Position numbers and translations under genes: made by a program
Assembly: GCA_944384195.1 (NCBI GenBank)
Contig: CALWSK010000001.1
Location: 348,105-412,104, forward strand
DNA length: 64,000 bases
Reading direction: 5' to 3'
DNA from: an uncultured Clostridia bacterium
GTDB taxonomy: Bacteria > Bacillota > Clostridia > Lachnospirales > CAG-274
The notes under the pieces: generated by a model
Databases searched by the model: none
The model's input: only the letters and a program-made list of their open reading frames with translations
What the model was told of the DNA's origin: nothing
In this document: positions 43,342-54,200 of the stretch, in pieces
How positions within the stretch are numbered: position 1 is the first letter of the stretch
How the letters are laid out: every line of letters starts with the position of its first letter

Positions 43342-44064
43342 TTAGTTTTTTATAAGCTTATTGATTTTATTATAATAATATAAAAATCTATCTCCCATTT
43401 CAAAGTTTATATCTTCTATGTCAAGGCAAAGTCTTATGTTGGCTGGATTTCCGTCTAAAATATATATTCTATCCGCTAAATATATAGCTTCTGTTATATC
43501 ATGAGTTATTAAAATACAAGTTTTTTCTTCTTCTTTTATTATATTTTTAAGCCATCTATGGATATTTTCTTTAGTAAAGCTATCTAAGGCAGAAAAAGGT
43601 TCATCAAGCAACATAAAATTAGCCTCTTTTAAATAAGCTCTTATAAAGCTAACTCTTTGTTTCATCCCAGCTGATAGCTTATCTGGATATTTATCTTTAT
43701 GTTCTAAAAGCCCAAATTTTTCTATTATAGGAAAAGCCTTTTCATAAGCTATTTTTTTATCTATACCTTTTATCTTAAATGATAAACACACATTATCTAA
43801 TACATTAAAATATGGTATAAGCATAGGTTTTTGCATCATATAGCTTATATCTTTTTTACTAAATGTTATATCTTCTCCTTCTAAATATATCTTGCCCTTA
43901 TCAACATTTTCAAACCCGGCTAATATATTAAATATAGTAGTCTTTCCTACTCCACTTTTTCCTATAAGGCAAGTTATTTTTCCCTTTTGTATATCCATAC
44001 TTACATTTTTTATTATCTGTTTATCATAGCTTTTTGATATATTATCAAGTTTTATATATTCCAT
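43342..44064 (-). CDS. thiZ: ABC transporter ATP-binding protein, thiamine-precursor uptake (ThiZ-like)
   Basis: A 240-aa ATPase with Walker A (CLIGKSGVGKTT near 32), signature (LSAGMKQRVSF near 128), Walker B (FMLLDEPFSALD near 152) and H-loop (CILITHDITEA). It belongs to the nitrate/sulfonate/thiamine-precursor type. It is last in the operon behind a TPP riboswitch, so it powers uptake of a thiamine pyrimidine precursor. Confidence 0.88.
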   Translation of the reverse strand: MEYIKLDNISKSYDKQIIKNVSMDIQKGKITCLIGKSGVGKTTIFNILAGFENVDKGKIYLEGEDITFSKKDISYMMQKPMLIPYFNVLDNVCLSFKIKGIDKKIAYEKAFPIIEKFGLLEHKDKYPDKLSAGMKQRVSFIRAYLKEANFMLLDEPFSALDSFTKENIHRWLKNIIKEEEKTCILITHDITEAIYLADRIYILDGNPANIRLCLDIEDINFEMGDRFLYYYNKINKLIKN

Positions 44065-44080
44065 ATTATACCTCTTTAAG

Positions 44081-45058
44081 CTAATTTAAGTATTCATTTG
44101 TAAAACCTTTATTTTCTAAACTTTTAGTAATTATTTTTTTATTATATAACCAGTTATAAAAATTATTCCATCTCTTGCTATCTATGTATCCCCAAGACTT
44201 AGCATCTGATATATACTCTTTAGATAAGTATTCTTGACTTTCTATAAGCATATCAAGGTCATATTCTGGAGCATATTTATGTAATATCTCCGCGCTTTCT
44301 CTAGGGTTTTCTATAGCATATACATAGCCCTTTTTAGTAGCAGATAAAAATTTTTTAGCAAGTTCTTTATTTTCTTCTAAAAATTTAGTATTAGCTATAA
44401 TAACCGGTGTATAAAAATCAAGACTTTTTTCAACATCACTAAATTTTATAAAATTATAGTCTAAGCCTTGAGTTTTAGCTCTTATTACGTCCCAACCTTC
44501 AAATACCCATACTGCATCTACATTAGTTTGTATAGCAGATATAGCATCTGTTACCGTGCTATGATATAAATTTACCTTAGAAAAATCTCCACTTTCATTT
44601 TCCATAACTTGTTTTATAGTAGCTTGCTCTATAGCATCGTCCCAAGTAGCATAAGTTTTTCCCTCTAATTTTTTAAAACTATCTATTCCCTTATCTTTTA
44701 AAGATAATAATCCAGAAGTATTATGTTGTAAAATAGTAGCAACACTAATAACTGGTAAATCTTCATTTTGTTCAAAAGCCATAGCTAAAGTATCTTGAAA
44801 AGAAACCCCAAAATCTACTCTTCCAGAAGCCACAAGAAGTGTAGTACTATCTTCTGGAGGGTTTAATATTTCTATATCTATACCTTGTTGTTCATAAAAT
44901 CCCTTCTCCTTAGCTACATATATCCCAGTATGATTTGTATTAGGTGTCCAATCTAGCAAAAATTTTATCTTATTAACTTCATTCTGCTCTTTAGAACCAC
45001 AACCTACAAGTAATAAAAGGCTAAGTCCTAAAGCTAATATCTTGTTAATATTTCTCAT
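44081..45058 (-). CDS. thiY: ABC transporter substrate-binding lipoprotein, pyrimidine precursor of thiamine (ThiY-like)
   Basis: A 325-aa lipoprotein with signal and lipobox (ALGLSLLLLVGCGSK) and an NMT1/THI5-like domain: KFLLDWTPNTNHTGIYVAKEK, then ASGRVDFGVSFQDTLAMA. This family binds formyl-aminopyrimidine (FAMP/HMP) outside the membrane. It is the middle gene of the riboswitch-controlled operon. Exact ligand not proven. Confidence 0.9.
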   Translation of the reverse strand: MRNINKILALGLSLLLLVGCGSKEQNEVNKIKFLLDWTPNTNHTGIYVAKEKGFYEQQGIDIEILNPPEDSTTLLVASGRVDFGVSFQDTLAMAFEQNEDLPVISVATILQHNTSGLLSLKDKGIDSFKKLEGKTYATWDDAIEQATIKQVMENESGDFSKVNLYHSTVTDAISAIQTNVDAVWVFEGWDVIRAKTQGLDYNFIKFSDVEKSLDFYTPVIIANTKFLEENKELAKKFLSATKKGYVYAIENPRESAEILHKYAPEYDLDMLIESQEYLSKEYISDAKSWGYIDSKRWNNFYNWLYNKKIITKSLENKGFTNEYLN

Positions 45059-45811
45059 CTAATCAACCTCTTTCCAATATACAATTTTCTTTTCTAAAAA
45101 TCTAACAAAACCTACAAATATTAAAGTTAGGAGGCTTATTACCATAATACTAGCAAACATTTTATCAAATGCATATGCACTTTTTACTCTATTCATATAT
45201 ACTCCTATACCTTTATCTCCTCCTAACCATTCAGAAACAACAGCCCCTACTATAGCATAAGAAGTTGCTATCTTTAAGCCAGAAAAAAATCCATTTAGAG
45301 AATATGGTATTTTAACTAAAAATAAAGTTTTAAAATATGTACTATCCATAGACTGCATAAGCCTTAACATATCCTTATCTATAGCAGAAAACCCATTTAA
45401 TATACTAATAGTTATAGGAAAAAAACAAGTAGAAAAAATAAGAAGTATTTTAGGTAAATATCCAAATCCAAACCAAAGTACTAATATAGGAGCTATAGCT
45501 ATAGTAGGTATAGTCTGGCTTATTACTATAATGGGATATATTGCTCTATTTAAAAAGCTATATCTATCCATTAAAACAGCAAATAAAAACCCAAATATAA
45601 TACTAATAACGAGACCACTAATAGCCTCTATAAATGTAACTGTAGTATGCTCTATTATTATTTTAAAATCTTTTATAAAAGCAACTAAAACCTCTTTAGG
45701 ACTTGGTAACATATAACTTGGAATAATATCAAAGCTAGATATTAATTGCCATAAAATAAGAATAAAAAGTATTAGAATATATTTATCTATGTTTAAATGT
45801 TTTTTCCTCAA
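45059..45811 (-). CDS. thiX: ABC transporter permease, thiamine-precursor uptake (ThiX-like)
   Basis: A 250-aa protein with six membrane segments and the cytoplasmic EAA-type loop around GFSAIDKDMLRLMQSM near residue 140. The conserved EWLGGDKGIGVYM segment near 195 is typical of the nitrate/taurine/thiamine-precursor permease class. It overlaps the upstream thiamine-binding protein gene by 29 bp and abuts thiY. Confidence 0.88.
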   Translation of the reverse strand: MRKKHLNIDKYILILFILILWQLISSFDIIPSYMLPSPKEVLVAFIKDFKIIIEHTTVTFIEAISGLVISIIFGFLFAVLMDRYSFLNRAIYPIIVISQTIPTIAIAPILVLWFGFGYLPKILLIFSTCFFPITISILNGFSAIDKDMLRLMQSMDSTYFKTLFLVKIPYSLNGFFSGLKIATSYAIVGAVVSEWLGGDKGIGVYMNRVKSAYAFDKMFASIMVISLLTLIFVGFVRFLEKKIVYWKEVD

Positions 45812-46079
45812 TACTTAAAACCCCCGATTTACTATAAGATAATCTAATGTTTGCTATAAGATCATTTGCACCATTTTCACTTGCTATATATATACTTTCT
45901 TCTATTATTTCTAACATTTGATTAAGAGTTCCCTCTACTACTGTTTCAAAAGGACAAACCTGCATTTTAAGTCCCTTAGCCTTTATATTATCTATAACTT
46001 TGTCTATAGCAAATATCATATTTTCTTGCTCCATCATATAAGGTAGTATTTGTATACCTATACTTGCTTCTTGTTTCAT
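45783..46079 (-). CDS. thiamine-binding protein (MTH1187/YkoF-like, DUF77)
   Basis: A 98-aa protein starting MKQEASIGIQILPYMM with the family's beta-alpha-beta pattern (KGLKMQVCPFETVVEG). Proteins of this family bind thiamine or its hydroxymethylpyrimidine part in the cytoplasm. The open frame extends upstream into the riboswitch, but the ATG at 46079 has AGGAGG 7 nt before it. It is the first gene of the operon. Confidence 0.85.
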   Translation of the reverse strand: MKQEASIGIQILPYMMEQENMIFAIDKVIDNIKAKGLKMQVCPFETVVEGTLNQMLEIIEESIYIASENGANDLIANIRLSYSKSGVLSIEEKTFKHR

Positions 46080-46091
46080 ACTATACCTCCT

Positions 46092-46131
46092 AAAAATAAA
46101 AAAAGGCACAAAGAAAACGCATCTTTGCACC
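46092..46131 (-). terminator. TPP riboswitch terminator
   Basis: On the minus strand GGTGCAAAG pairs with CTTTGTGCC (9 bp, one wobble), followed by a long T run. It lies between the aptamer and the first gene, so TPP binding should cause termination. Confidence 0.85.
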
Positions 46132-46137
46132 AAAAAT

Positions 46138-46224
46138 ACATTCCCTACGCTAGCATTACCTAGATCAGGTATGGTTAAATGCCTCAATTAACATTCTCTC
46201 AGCCAAGAAAACTTAGCACCCCTT
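46138..46224 (-). promoter_or_regulatory. TPP riboswitch (thi-box)
   Basis: The minus strand shows the conserved thi-box parts in order: GGGGTGC, then GGCTGAGAGAA, then ACCTGATCTAGGTAATGC and GCGTAGGGAA. The match to the consensus is close throughout. It controls the transporter operon thiX-thiY-thiZ and its leading DUF77 gene. Confidence 0.96.
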
Positions 46225-46240
46225 AAACTTATTTGATTAA

Positions 46241-46268
46241 ATTATATCATAAATATATATATTGTCAA
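46241..46268 (-). promoter_or_regulatory. promoter of the TPP riboswitch operon
   Basis: TTGACA (46263-46268) and TATAAT (46241-46246) with a 16-bp spacer on the minus strand. The -35 lies within a few bases of the pcp stop region. Confidence 0.75.
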
Positions 46269-46270
46269 TA

Positions 46271-46915
46271 TTAATGTGTTTGTCCATCTACAACACCTTT
46301 TCCATCTTTATTAAGTAATATAGCCTCTATAGAAAGCTCTATAGCCTTAGCTATCATTTCTAAGGACATACTAGAAGGGATAGGATTTTTAGATATTACT
46401 TGACTTGGAAGATAAGGTACATGTATAAATCCACCTTTTATATTTTTGTATTTTTTATCTATAAGATATAATAAATTATACATAACACTATTACAAACAA
46501 ATGTCCCAGCTGTATAAGATATAGAAGCTGGTATACCATTTTCTCTTATATGTGATACCATACCTTTTATAGGTAAATTTGTAAAATAAGCTGTTTCTCC
46601 ATCTTCTCTTATAGATAAATCTGATGGCTTATATCCATCATTATCTTCTATTCTAGCTTCTAAAAGATTTATAGCCACCTTTTCTATAGTTATATCATTT
46701 CTTCCTCCTGCTTGCCCCACACATATGACTATATCTGGATTATGTTCTTCTATATATTTTTCTATTTCTATCTTGCTTCTTTCAAATGAAGTTGGTATTT
46801 CTAATTTTATAATCTTTGCCTCTTTTATATCATCTGGCAAAAGCTTAACTGCTTCAAAAGCCGGATTTATAGTTTCTTTCTCAAAAGGATCAAAACCTGT
46901 AACTAATACTTTCAT
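46271..46915 (-). CDS. pcp: pyrrolidone-carboxylate peptidase
   Basis: A 214-aa cysteine peptidase that removes N-terminal pyroglutamate. The start [18 protein letters not shown] is diagnostic. The catalytic Glu, Cys and His are in [18 protein letters not shown] near 80, [16 protein letters not shown] near 143, and [10 protein letters not shown] near 166. It follows the DUF979 gene by 11 bp, an association seen elsewhere in Firmicutes. That suggests the DUF969/DUF979 pair handles pyroglutamyl peptides or 5-oxoproline. Confidence 0.95.
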   Translation of the reverse strand: MKVLVTGFDPFEKETINPAFEAVKLLPDDIKEAKIIKLEIPTSFERSKIEIEKYIEEHNPDIVICVGQAGGRNDITIEKVAINLLEARIEDNDGYKPSDLSIREDGETAYFTNLPIKGMVSHIRENGIPASISYTAGTFVCNSVMYNLLYLIDKKYKNIKGGFIHVPYLPSQVISKNPIPSSMSLEMIAKAIELSIEAILLNKDGKGVVDGQTH

Positions 46916-46926
46916 ATATTTCCTCC

Positions 46927-47868
46927 TTAACTTGCCACTATCATATATATTATCTGTACAATTAATAATATAAAAGCTGGCAATATCTGATTTTTAATAA
47001 CTCCAAATCTATCTTTCATATCTAACATAGCAACCGGTAAAATATTAAAGTTTGCCGCCATAGGTGTAAGAAGTGTTCCGCAATATCCTGCTGTTAGCCC
47101 TATCATGCCTACTATAACTGGATTAGCTCCGTATTGTAAAACAAAAGGCCCAGCTATACCTACTATCATAACTGTTATAGCAGCAAAAGCATTCCCCATT
47201 ATCATTGTAAAGATAACCATACCAAGAGCAAAAACTATAATACCTATTGTTACATTACCTTGAGGTATTACATTCCCTACCAACCCAGATATAACATCTC
47301 CAACTCCAGCTTTTGTGAATATAGCGCCAAGGCTTGCAAGCAAAATAGGCATAAGACTAAGAGGTCCTATAAGTCCAAGTGATTCAGATGCATTATCCAA
47401 AATAATTTTAGGTGTATTATCTTTACAAAATAGCATAAGAAAAATTATAGCTACTATAACTCCAACTCCAATACCAACTAAAGCTCCTAAGTCTGTAAAG
47501 GCAAAAATTATAGCAAATATCCCCATAGATAAAGCCGGAATAAATAGCTTTAAACCTATAGAATCTCCTAAAGCTTTTATTTTTTCTTCTGGTATCTTTT
47601 TAATTTCTCCAACACTAACTCTTTTAAATATAGCTGGTATTGTCATAATTATAATAAGGGCTCCATTTATAACACTTGGTATCCACCTACCAAATCCTAA
47701 AACAATTCCCAGTAATATCCAAAATATACTTGTTCCTATTCTATTTTTATTAGTTTTATCTAATAAATTCTTAACACCCGTATATATACTAATAAGTCCC
47801 ATTAATATATATACTATCTCTAATAATTTCTTCGAAAGACTTATATCTGCGCTTGTAAAAAATTCCAT
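46927..47868 (-). CDS. DUF979 family membrane protein (permease subunit)
   Basis: A 313-aa protein with about nine membrane segments. Glycine-rich segments ([52 protein letters not shown]) are typical of the family. It is found with DUF969 in a two-gene unit. The pair resembles halves of an ion-transporter-superfamily permease. Substrate unknown; the pcp neighbour hints at pyroglutamate. Confidence 0.85.
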   Translation of the reverse strand: MEFFTSADISLSKKLLEIVYILMGLISIYTGVKNLLDKTNKNRIGTSIFWILLGIVLGFGRWIPSVINGALIIIMTIPAIFKRVSVGEIKKIPEEKIKALGDSIGLKLFIPALSMGIFAIIFAFTDLGALVGIGVGVIVAIIFLMLFCKDNTPKIILDNASESLGLIGPLSLMPILLASLGAIFTKAGVGDVISGLVGNVIPQGNVTIGIIVFALGMVIFTMIMGNAFAAITVMIVGIAGPFVLQYGANPVIVGMIGLTAGYCGTLLTPMAANFNILPVAMLDMKDRFGVIKNQILPAFILLIVQIIYMIVAS

Positions 47869-47883
47869 ATACTCACCTACTTT

Positions 47884-48552
47884 TTAATAATATTTATTAT
47901 ATAATTTTCTATCTTTTAAATAGTAATATAATATAGCTACAACAAGAGCTATTATAGCAACTGGAACTTCTACTTTAGCCAAATCTATAAGCGAAACTTC
48001 ATATCCCAATTTTTGCAAAGTAGATTGAACTAATAAAGCCCCTGGTCCTCCTATAAATACAACATTACAAAAAAAGTTTGCAATATTTTCCATACCAGAA
48101 CACATGCCTTTTAAAGCCTCTACATGTTCTTCATTTGGCTCTTTTCCTTTAGCTTCTACAGAACCAATAGTCATAGGTAAAATAATAGGTTTTACAAATC
48201 CGGCTACTCCTCCAAAAGAAATATTAAAAGCAGCAAATATCCCTCTCATAATTCCATATATACCAATAATTACGCCAGCAGAAACATTTTTTATTTTTGA
48301 TATAAGATTTTTTGCTACTTCTTTTAAACCATTTTTTTCTAATGTAGCGGTAACTAAAATAATAATAATAAATATGGCTATATTCCTATTATCTACAAAA
48401 CTAGACCCTAATGTTTCTAAAAAGCCTGTTGTTCCAAGCCCTCCTACTAATGCTGTTACTACACCTGCAAGTATTATTATTAATATTGCATCCATTTTTA
48501 AAGCAAATCCAACTATAATAATCAGAATTCCTAAAAGTTTTATTAATTCCAT
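47884..48552 (-). CDS. DUF969 family membrane protein (permease subunit)
   Basis: A 222-aa protein with six membrane segments. The GIMRGIFAAFNISFGGVAG and VKPIILPMTIGSVEAKG blocks near residues 105-145 are characteristic. It precedes DUF979 by 15 bp and leads the operon DUF969-DUF979-pcp. GGAGGATATAAA precedes the ATG. Confidence 0.85.
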   Translation of the reverse strand: MELIKLLGILIIIVGFALKMDAILIIILAGVVTALVGGLGTTGFLETLGSSFVDNRNIAIFIIIILVTATLEKNGLKEVAKNLISKIKNVSAGVIIGIYGIMRGIFAAFNISFGGVAGFVKPIILPMTIGSVEAKGKEPNEEHVEALKGMCSGMENIANFFCNVVFIGGPGALLVQSTLQKLGYEVSLIDLAKVEVPVAIIALVVAILYYYLKDRKLYNKYY

Positions 48553-48964
48553 TTTATATCCTCCTTTTTTATATTGTTTTATATTATATAATAATTATAA
48601 AATTTTTTCTATAGTAATTATTTTTTGTTTTTTATAATATAAAAAATTATATATATAAATATATATAATTTAATATATTATATTAGATTTTTTTGTCATA
48701 TTATATAAATTATACATATATTTTTAAATTATCATATTTATAAATATTATACATTTTAATCAATATAAACAAATATTACTAATTATTTTGTATTAGTCTA
48801 CTTGAAAATTTGTAATAAATATTATTATAATCTTTTATTATTTGAATAATTATAATTTTACTAGTTATTTTACAACAATTTTATATATACTAATAGTATG
48901 TATATATGAATAAATTTACTTAATATATTATATAAAAATTTATAGTATTTTTTAATACAACAAA
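48553..48964. other. long AT-rich intergenic region
   Basis: About 410 bp of almost pure A/T between the DUF969 gene and the amidase terminator. I see no reading frame, RNA gene or repeat. It must hold the promoter for the DUF969 operon on the minus strand, but several TATAAT-like boxes make a choice unsafe. Confidence 0.6.
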
Positions 48965-48990
48965 AAGACAAAGCTTAAGCTCTGTCTTTT
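48963..48990 (-). terminator. terminator of the amidase gene
   Basis: AAAAGACAAAGCTT pairs with AAGCTCTGTCTTTT around almost no loop, directly after the stop at 48997. Confidence 0.8.
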
Positions 48991-48996
48991 TATCAT

Positions 48997-51066
48997 CTAT
49001 CTAACACTTGGATATTTTTCTATTATTTCTATAATACTATCATATATAGCTTGAGCTGCTTTTTGCTGATATTCATCACTTGCAAGCTTCTTGCTTTCTT
49101 CTGGATTTGATAAAAATCCTACTTCACATAAAATAGCTGGCATTTTATTATTTCTAAGCACTATAAGATTTGAAGTTTTTATTTTTCTATCATTACTTCC
49201 TAATTGCTTTAATAGATTTTTTTGTACTATCTCTGCCATAGCTTTACTTGTAAGACCTCTATCGCTTGTATTAGGATTTAAATAAAATACTTCTGTTCCA
49301 TTTGCACTAGTAGAACCATCTCCAGTAGAATTATTATGAATTGATATAAACATATCTGCTACTTCATTAGACATATTAGTTCTATCATCAAAACTTGGGT
49401 CAAAATCTGTTAATCTTGTAAAATATACTTTTATATCTTTATTATTTTCAAAGAGCTTATTTATTTTTAATGCTATTTGAAGATTTATATCTTTTTCTAA
49501 TAATCCATTTCCCGTAGTTCCAGGCTTGTCCCCACCATGTCCAGGGTCAATAACTACAACATTTTTATATTTTTCTTTAGGATATAACATATTTATATAT
49601 ATATTTGAAGTATCTTCTGTTATATTAACAGCTGTTATTTTTTTGCAATTTAAAGTAATTTTAGAATTAGATACTTCTATAGTTTTTACTAAATCATTAT
49701 CTACATTATATATGCCATTAGGAATTAAATTTGATATATCCTTATTAAAATCTAATACATAAGTCCTATTTATATAATCATCTGTATGTTCTACATTATT
49801 TATATTTATATTATATCCATCTTTTTTAGATATTTTAAATTGCTTACTAGAAGTTATATTATTATTATTGTTATTATTATTTTGCTGTGCTTTTTTATCT
49901 TTACTAAGTATTATTGTAGTTAGATTTCCATCTTGTTTTTTACTAAATTCCACATTTTCTTTTAATATTACTTCTAAAAATAATTCATTTTTACCTATAA
50001 AATTATATTTTATATCTTCTATATATAAATTATCTTTTACATTAATAGGAATATTTTCTGAAGAACAATTTTTTATATCTAAAACAATTTTATTTGTAGT
50101 ATCATTTTTTTCTATAGAAAATTCTAAAGGATATTCTGCATAAATATCTATATATTCATCTTCTAAATTTCTATAAGCTGTAACTTTTTTTATAGAATTT
50201 CCTCCAAAATTAACTACTAATGTCTTTTTATCATCTAATAGAAAATTATTATTTAAAACTGAACCTTTTGTTTTAAATATAAATCTTGTAACATTATTTT
50301 CTCTATTTTCTATATCTACTTTGGATATATACTCACAAACACTATTTATACTATCTTTATCTATATTATTTTTGCTATTGTAAATGTCTATAGCTAAAGA
50401 ACCATCCTCTAAAATAAGCTTTTCATATTTTTTTATTTCTTTATCTGCATATATAAAAAATGTATTTTCATCAGAATTAGGCATTTTTATATCTTTTATT
50501 GTTAATTCTATTTTTTCTGGAGCTTTTGTAGTTGTTTGTGTTGTTTGAGTAGTTGACTGTGTTGTTGTTTCTACCTTAGTACCTTCTTTTATATTAATAG
50601 TCCTTTTAACACTATCCCATTCAACAGTAAATCCAAGAGCCTCACTTACAAATCTGACTGGTATCATAGTTTTTCCATTTATAAGCTTAGGCGGTATATC
50701 CATATAAAAAAGTTCACCATTTACAGTTGCTTTTTTATCATTTATCTTCATTAAAACAACCATATCTTTATAAACCACTTGAACTTGTTCACTAGATTTT
50801 ATCCAAGTTACTTCTGCTCCAAAATTTTCAAATGTTTCTCTAGCCGGAACCAATGTATAGTTATTAAAAATTATAGGTTCTAAAGGCAAATTTTTAATCT
50901 CTTTAGAATTTACATATAAGTATACTTTTTCTTTATTATAATTTTCTGTCTTACCATCATATTTTATCTTAAAATTTACATAAGGAGCTGAAAATACAGG
51001 TACCGTAAACAATAAGCATAAAATAGTTGATAGTATCAAAAATAATTTACTTTTTATTTTTGTCAT
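48997..51066 (-). CDS. secreted N-acetylmuramoyl-L-alanine amidase with wall-binding N-terminus
   Basis: A 689-aa protein with a signal peptide (residues 1-27, ending PVFSA). A copper-amine-oxidase-N domain follows (YTLVPARETFENFGAEVTW and MIPVRFVSEALGFTVEW, about 60-155), then a Thr-Gln linker (TQTTQTTTKAPE). Two AMIN-like beta domains and an Asn run come next. The Amidase_3 zinc domain is at about 500-685 (VVIDPGHGGDKPG, LLEKDINLQ, SIHNNS, ILCEVGFLSN). It cuts the peptide from glycan in peptidoglycan outside the cell, for division or turnover. Confidence 0.92.
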   Translation of the reverse strand: MTKIKSKLFLILSTILCLLFTVPVFSAPYVNFKIKYDGKTENYNKEKVYLYVNSKEIKNLPLEPIIFNNYTLVPARETFENFGAEVTWIKSSEQVQVVYKDMVVLMKINDKKATVNGELFYMDIPPKLINGKTMIPVRFVSEALGFTVEWDSVKRTINIKEGTKVETTTQSTTQTTQTTTKAPEKIELTIKDIKMPNSDENTFFIYADKEIKKYEKLILEDGSLAIDIYNSKNNIDKDSINSVCEYISKVDIENRENNVTRFIFKTKGSVLNNNFLLDDKKTLVVNFGGNSIKKVTAYRNLEDEYIDIYAEYPLEFSIEKNDTTNKIVLDIKNCSSENIPINVKDNLYIEDIKYNFIGKNELFLEVILKENVEFSKKQDGNLTTIILSKDKKAQQNNNNNNNNITSSKQFKISKKDGYNININNVEHTDDYINRTYVLDFNKDISNLIPNGIYNVDNDLVKTIEVSNSKITLNCKKITAVNITEDTSNIYINMLYPKEKYKNVVVIDPGHGGDKPGTTGNGLLEKDINLQIALKINKLFENNKDIKVYFTRLTDFDPSFDDRTNMSNEVADMFISIHNNSTGDGSTSANGTEVFYLNPNTSDRGLTSKAMAEIVQKNLLKQLGSNDRKIKTSNLIVLRNNKMPAILCEVGFLSNPEESKKLASDEYQQKAAQAIYDSIIEIIEKYPSVR

Positions 51067-51179
51067 AAATTGTCCTCCATATTATTTTTTAATTTATATA
51101 ATTATATCAAATATATATATTTATTTACAATAAATATTAAAATTTGAAATAAAAATGTAATCAAACTTTTAAATATCAA

Positions 51180-51207
51180 TAAAAATGGTGTAGACAAAGT
51201 CTACACC
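51180..51207 (-). terminator. terminator of the giant secreted protein operon
   Basis: GGTGTAGAC (51187-51195) pairs with GTCTACACC (51199-51207). On the minus strand ATTTTT follows. Confidence 0.75.
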
Positions 51208-51215
51208 AAAATAAA

Positions 51216-54200
51216 TTAATATCCAGTATCTTGAAGTATTATATCTACCATATCTAACATTTGAGAAATTGTCATTACATCTTTTGGATTTACTCGACTT
51301 GCTTCTTTATAAAAACCAAGTTCTCCAGCTTTTATAAGATTTTGCTGATATGCTTTATTAGCATTTTTTATATCCTTGTAAGGTGTTGTATTTATATTTT
51401 CAGTTGCTTCATATTTAGTTTTTGTTTTAAGCTCATAAAGTTTAACTAGACTATTTATACCAGCTTCACGAGCAACAACAGAACCTTGTAAAAGCATACC
51501 AGAATTTTTAAGAGAATTATATTGACTATCAGATAATCCTCCATTTATTGCAACTTCTTGTTTTCCATCAATTATGGCGCAAACTATATTATTAAACTGA
51601 ACTGTTGATATAGGCGAATTAACATCTAAATTAGCAGCATCAGTAAATACTATTTTATTATTCACACTTGTCTGAATTTCTGTAGGATTATTTTGTTTTA
51701 CACCATTTGTTATAGTAGCATAATTACCAAGCCTATTTGTTTTAACATTATGCATACCGGTCTCAGTTGAATAGCTAGAAGGTAATCTATCCCATACATT
51801 ATTACCAATATTTCTATAAGCTCCTACATTATTCTCTAAAGTTAAATCTCTAGTTTTAAGCTTCATAAATACATTCATATCAGACCCTAAATAGCTTAAT
51901 TGACTGCTTTTACCATTATTTTGTAGAGTTATTTTTATTTGTTGTGGAGTTGTAGCATAAGTTTGATTATAATTTAAAGGTGGTAAATTTTGAGGGTTCT
52001 CTGATAAATCAATATAAACTGTAGCATCAGATGCAAGCTTTCCAAGTCCTTTAACTTCTTTAGTATTTAAAAATCCACTATTTAGAGTAAATCTTGTACC
52101 TCCAGAAGTAATACTAAGCGCTATCTTTCTACTATCTAATGCCGATATTATAGTATATGGTATTTCTACTCTTCTATTTTTTATTACATAGTCTTTATGT
52201 TTAGTTAAATCTATATTATAATTATATACTTTGTTATTTATAAGCTTGCTTATAAATCTTTGATCAACTAAATTATCATCATTATTTTTTCCATCTTTTT
52301 TATTACTTCTAAATCTATAAGTTAATGTTTTAGTATCTTTATCATATACAAGTTCAAAATCTTCTGTAGGTAAAGGATATAAGTCATCTACAATATTACC
52401 ATCATAATCTCCATCTGTAGATTTCCCTGTTCTATATTTAAATATAGTAGTCCAGCTAGACTCAGAGCTAATAACTCTATCTCCTTTAGCCTCTATCTTA
52501 GGAACCTCTATTTCTATAGCATCTTTCATATCTGGATATGGAGAAACTTCAACTATATAGCTATATATTTTTTCAATTCCACCATCTTTACTATCTGTTA
52601 TAGTAAGTTTAGTTTTTGCTCTTGCATAATAATCTTTATTAGGTATAAGCTCATTAAACTTAGCCATATAAGTCTTTTTCAAATTAGAATCTATAAGAGC
52701 TTCGGCGCTACCTTTTCCGTTATCTGCTTTAGGCTCTGCTAATTTATCATCTGGATCTCTTAACCATTCTAAAATAAGATAATTACTAGATAATGGTTTA
52801 TATTTTGTTCCCTTAGAAGCATTATATGTGTCTACACTTTTGTTAGAAGCTAGCCCAAAACCACTTGGAGCAGAAGGTATACGTATAGGTTTTGTTTTTA
52901 TATATAAAGGATTTGACCAATCAGAAACTTTTCCACCTTCTTGATCTACTTTAGCTCTTATCCATATATAATAACCTGTATCTGGGAAAAGTTGTTCTAT
53001 ATTATATTTATAAAACTCTGCTTCTGTATCTGGCTTTTTATATAATTTAGCTTTTTCTTTTATCTCTTTACTATCTATAAGTTTTTTTGCTTTTGATGGG
53101 TCATCTATAGGTATCTCATCTACTGCAAGCTCATAAACTATCTTATTAGAAGAATTAGCCCATTCTACCTCTATAGAAGTGTCAGTTTTATCAACTTCGT
53201 ATAATACCGGAACAGTAGGAGTAATATCTACAATAACCCCTTCTGGTAATGTAGTAACTAAAAGATAAGTTGGATAAGCATCTTTTTTAGTATCTTGTAA
53301 CATTCTATAAGGTCTTAAAATTATAGCATATTTAGTATTTGGAGTTAATTTAGTTAAAGTATATTCTGCATATTTATCATCTGTAAATTTAGGATTTATC
53401 TGTTCCCATTTAGTATTTTCAGACTGCATAATTTCTTCTAAATATTTCTCATAACCTCCAACCTTATCTATATCATTAAAAGGTACAGTAATCATTTCAT
53501 ATTTTATATCACTTGAGGATATGTCCATACTTCTAACTAGAATGTTTCCAGCATCTGAATATCCAGCCTCTTTAAAAGCTTGTTGAACTTCTTCTGGAGT
53601 TTCTTTGTCGTAAAATTGTATTATAGTATCTGTATCTTTAACATTTTTTCCATAAATAAGTTTTCCATCTCTTAAAGATGCATTTGCATACCATTGTTTA
53701 GTAGTATCATCATAAACTTCAAACCATTTTGTATTCCAAGTAACAGTAACATCTGTTTGCGTTATCATATCTACACCTTTTTCATCTTTTTTTACTCTAA
53801 AAGGTGGTTTTGATAAACTTTTTGGAGTAGCTATATCACTATTTGCCGGTATATAAATTTGCGCTATGGAAGGACTTGAAGAAAGACCTTTTCCATCAGA
53901 AGTTGGCTTAGTAGCAATTATTTTTATATAATAAACCTTATTACTTTCTATAGGTTTTTCTAGAAATTCTCCTTTTTCTCCAACTGTTACATATTTTTCT
54001 ATTTTCTGATTATAAACTTTATTATCTACACCATCAATATTAGTTATTTTTAATTTTTTACCAGATTCATTATTAATAACTTTAGGTAATATATATTTAT
54101 CAAAATTTACAAGTGAGTCTGTTACCCAAACATCATAGTTTACATCTTGGTCTAAATACATTCCTTTATCATCTGTATTAGCTTGCTCTTTTTCATTATA

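Noticed and set aside
45783..46187. Longer N-terminal version of the thiamine-binding protein
   Set aside because: The extra 36 residues translate the TPP riboswitch and its terminator; the ATG after AGGAGG is clearly the start.
42411..51207. GGTGTAGA hairpins at 42411 and 51187 as a dispersed repeat
   Set aside because: They share only a short stem and sit directly after stop codons; they are ordinary terminators.
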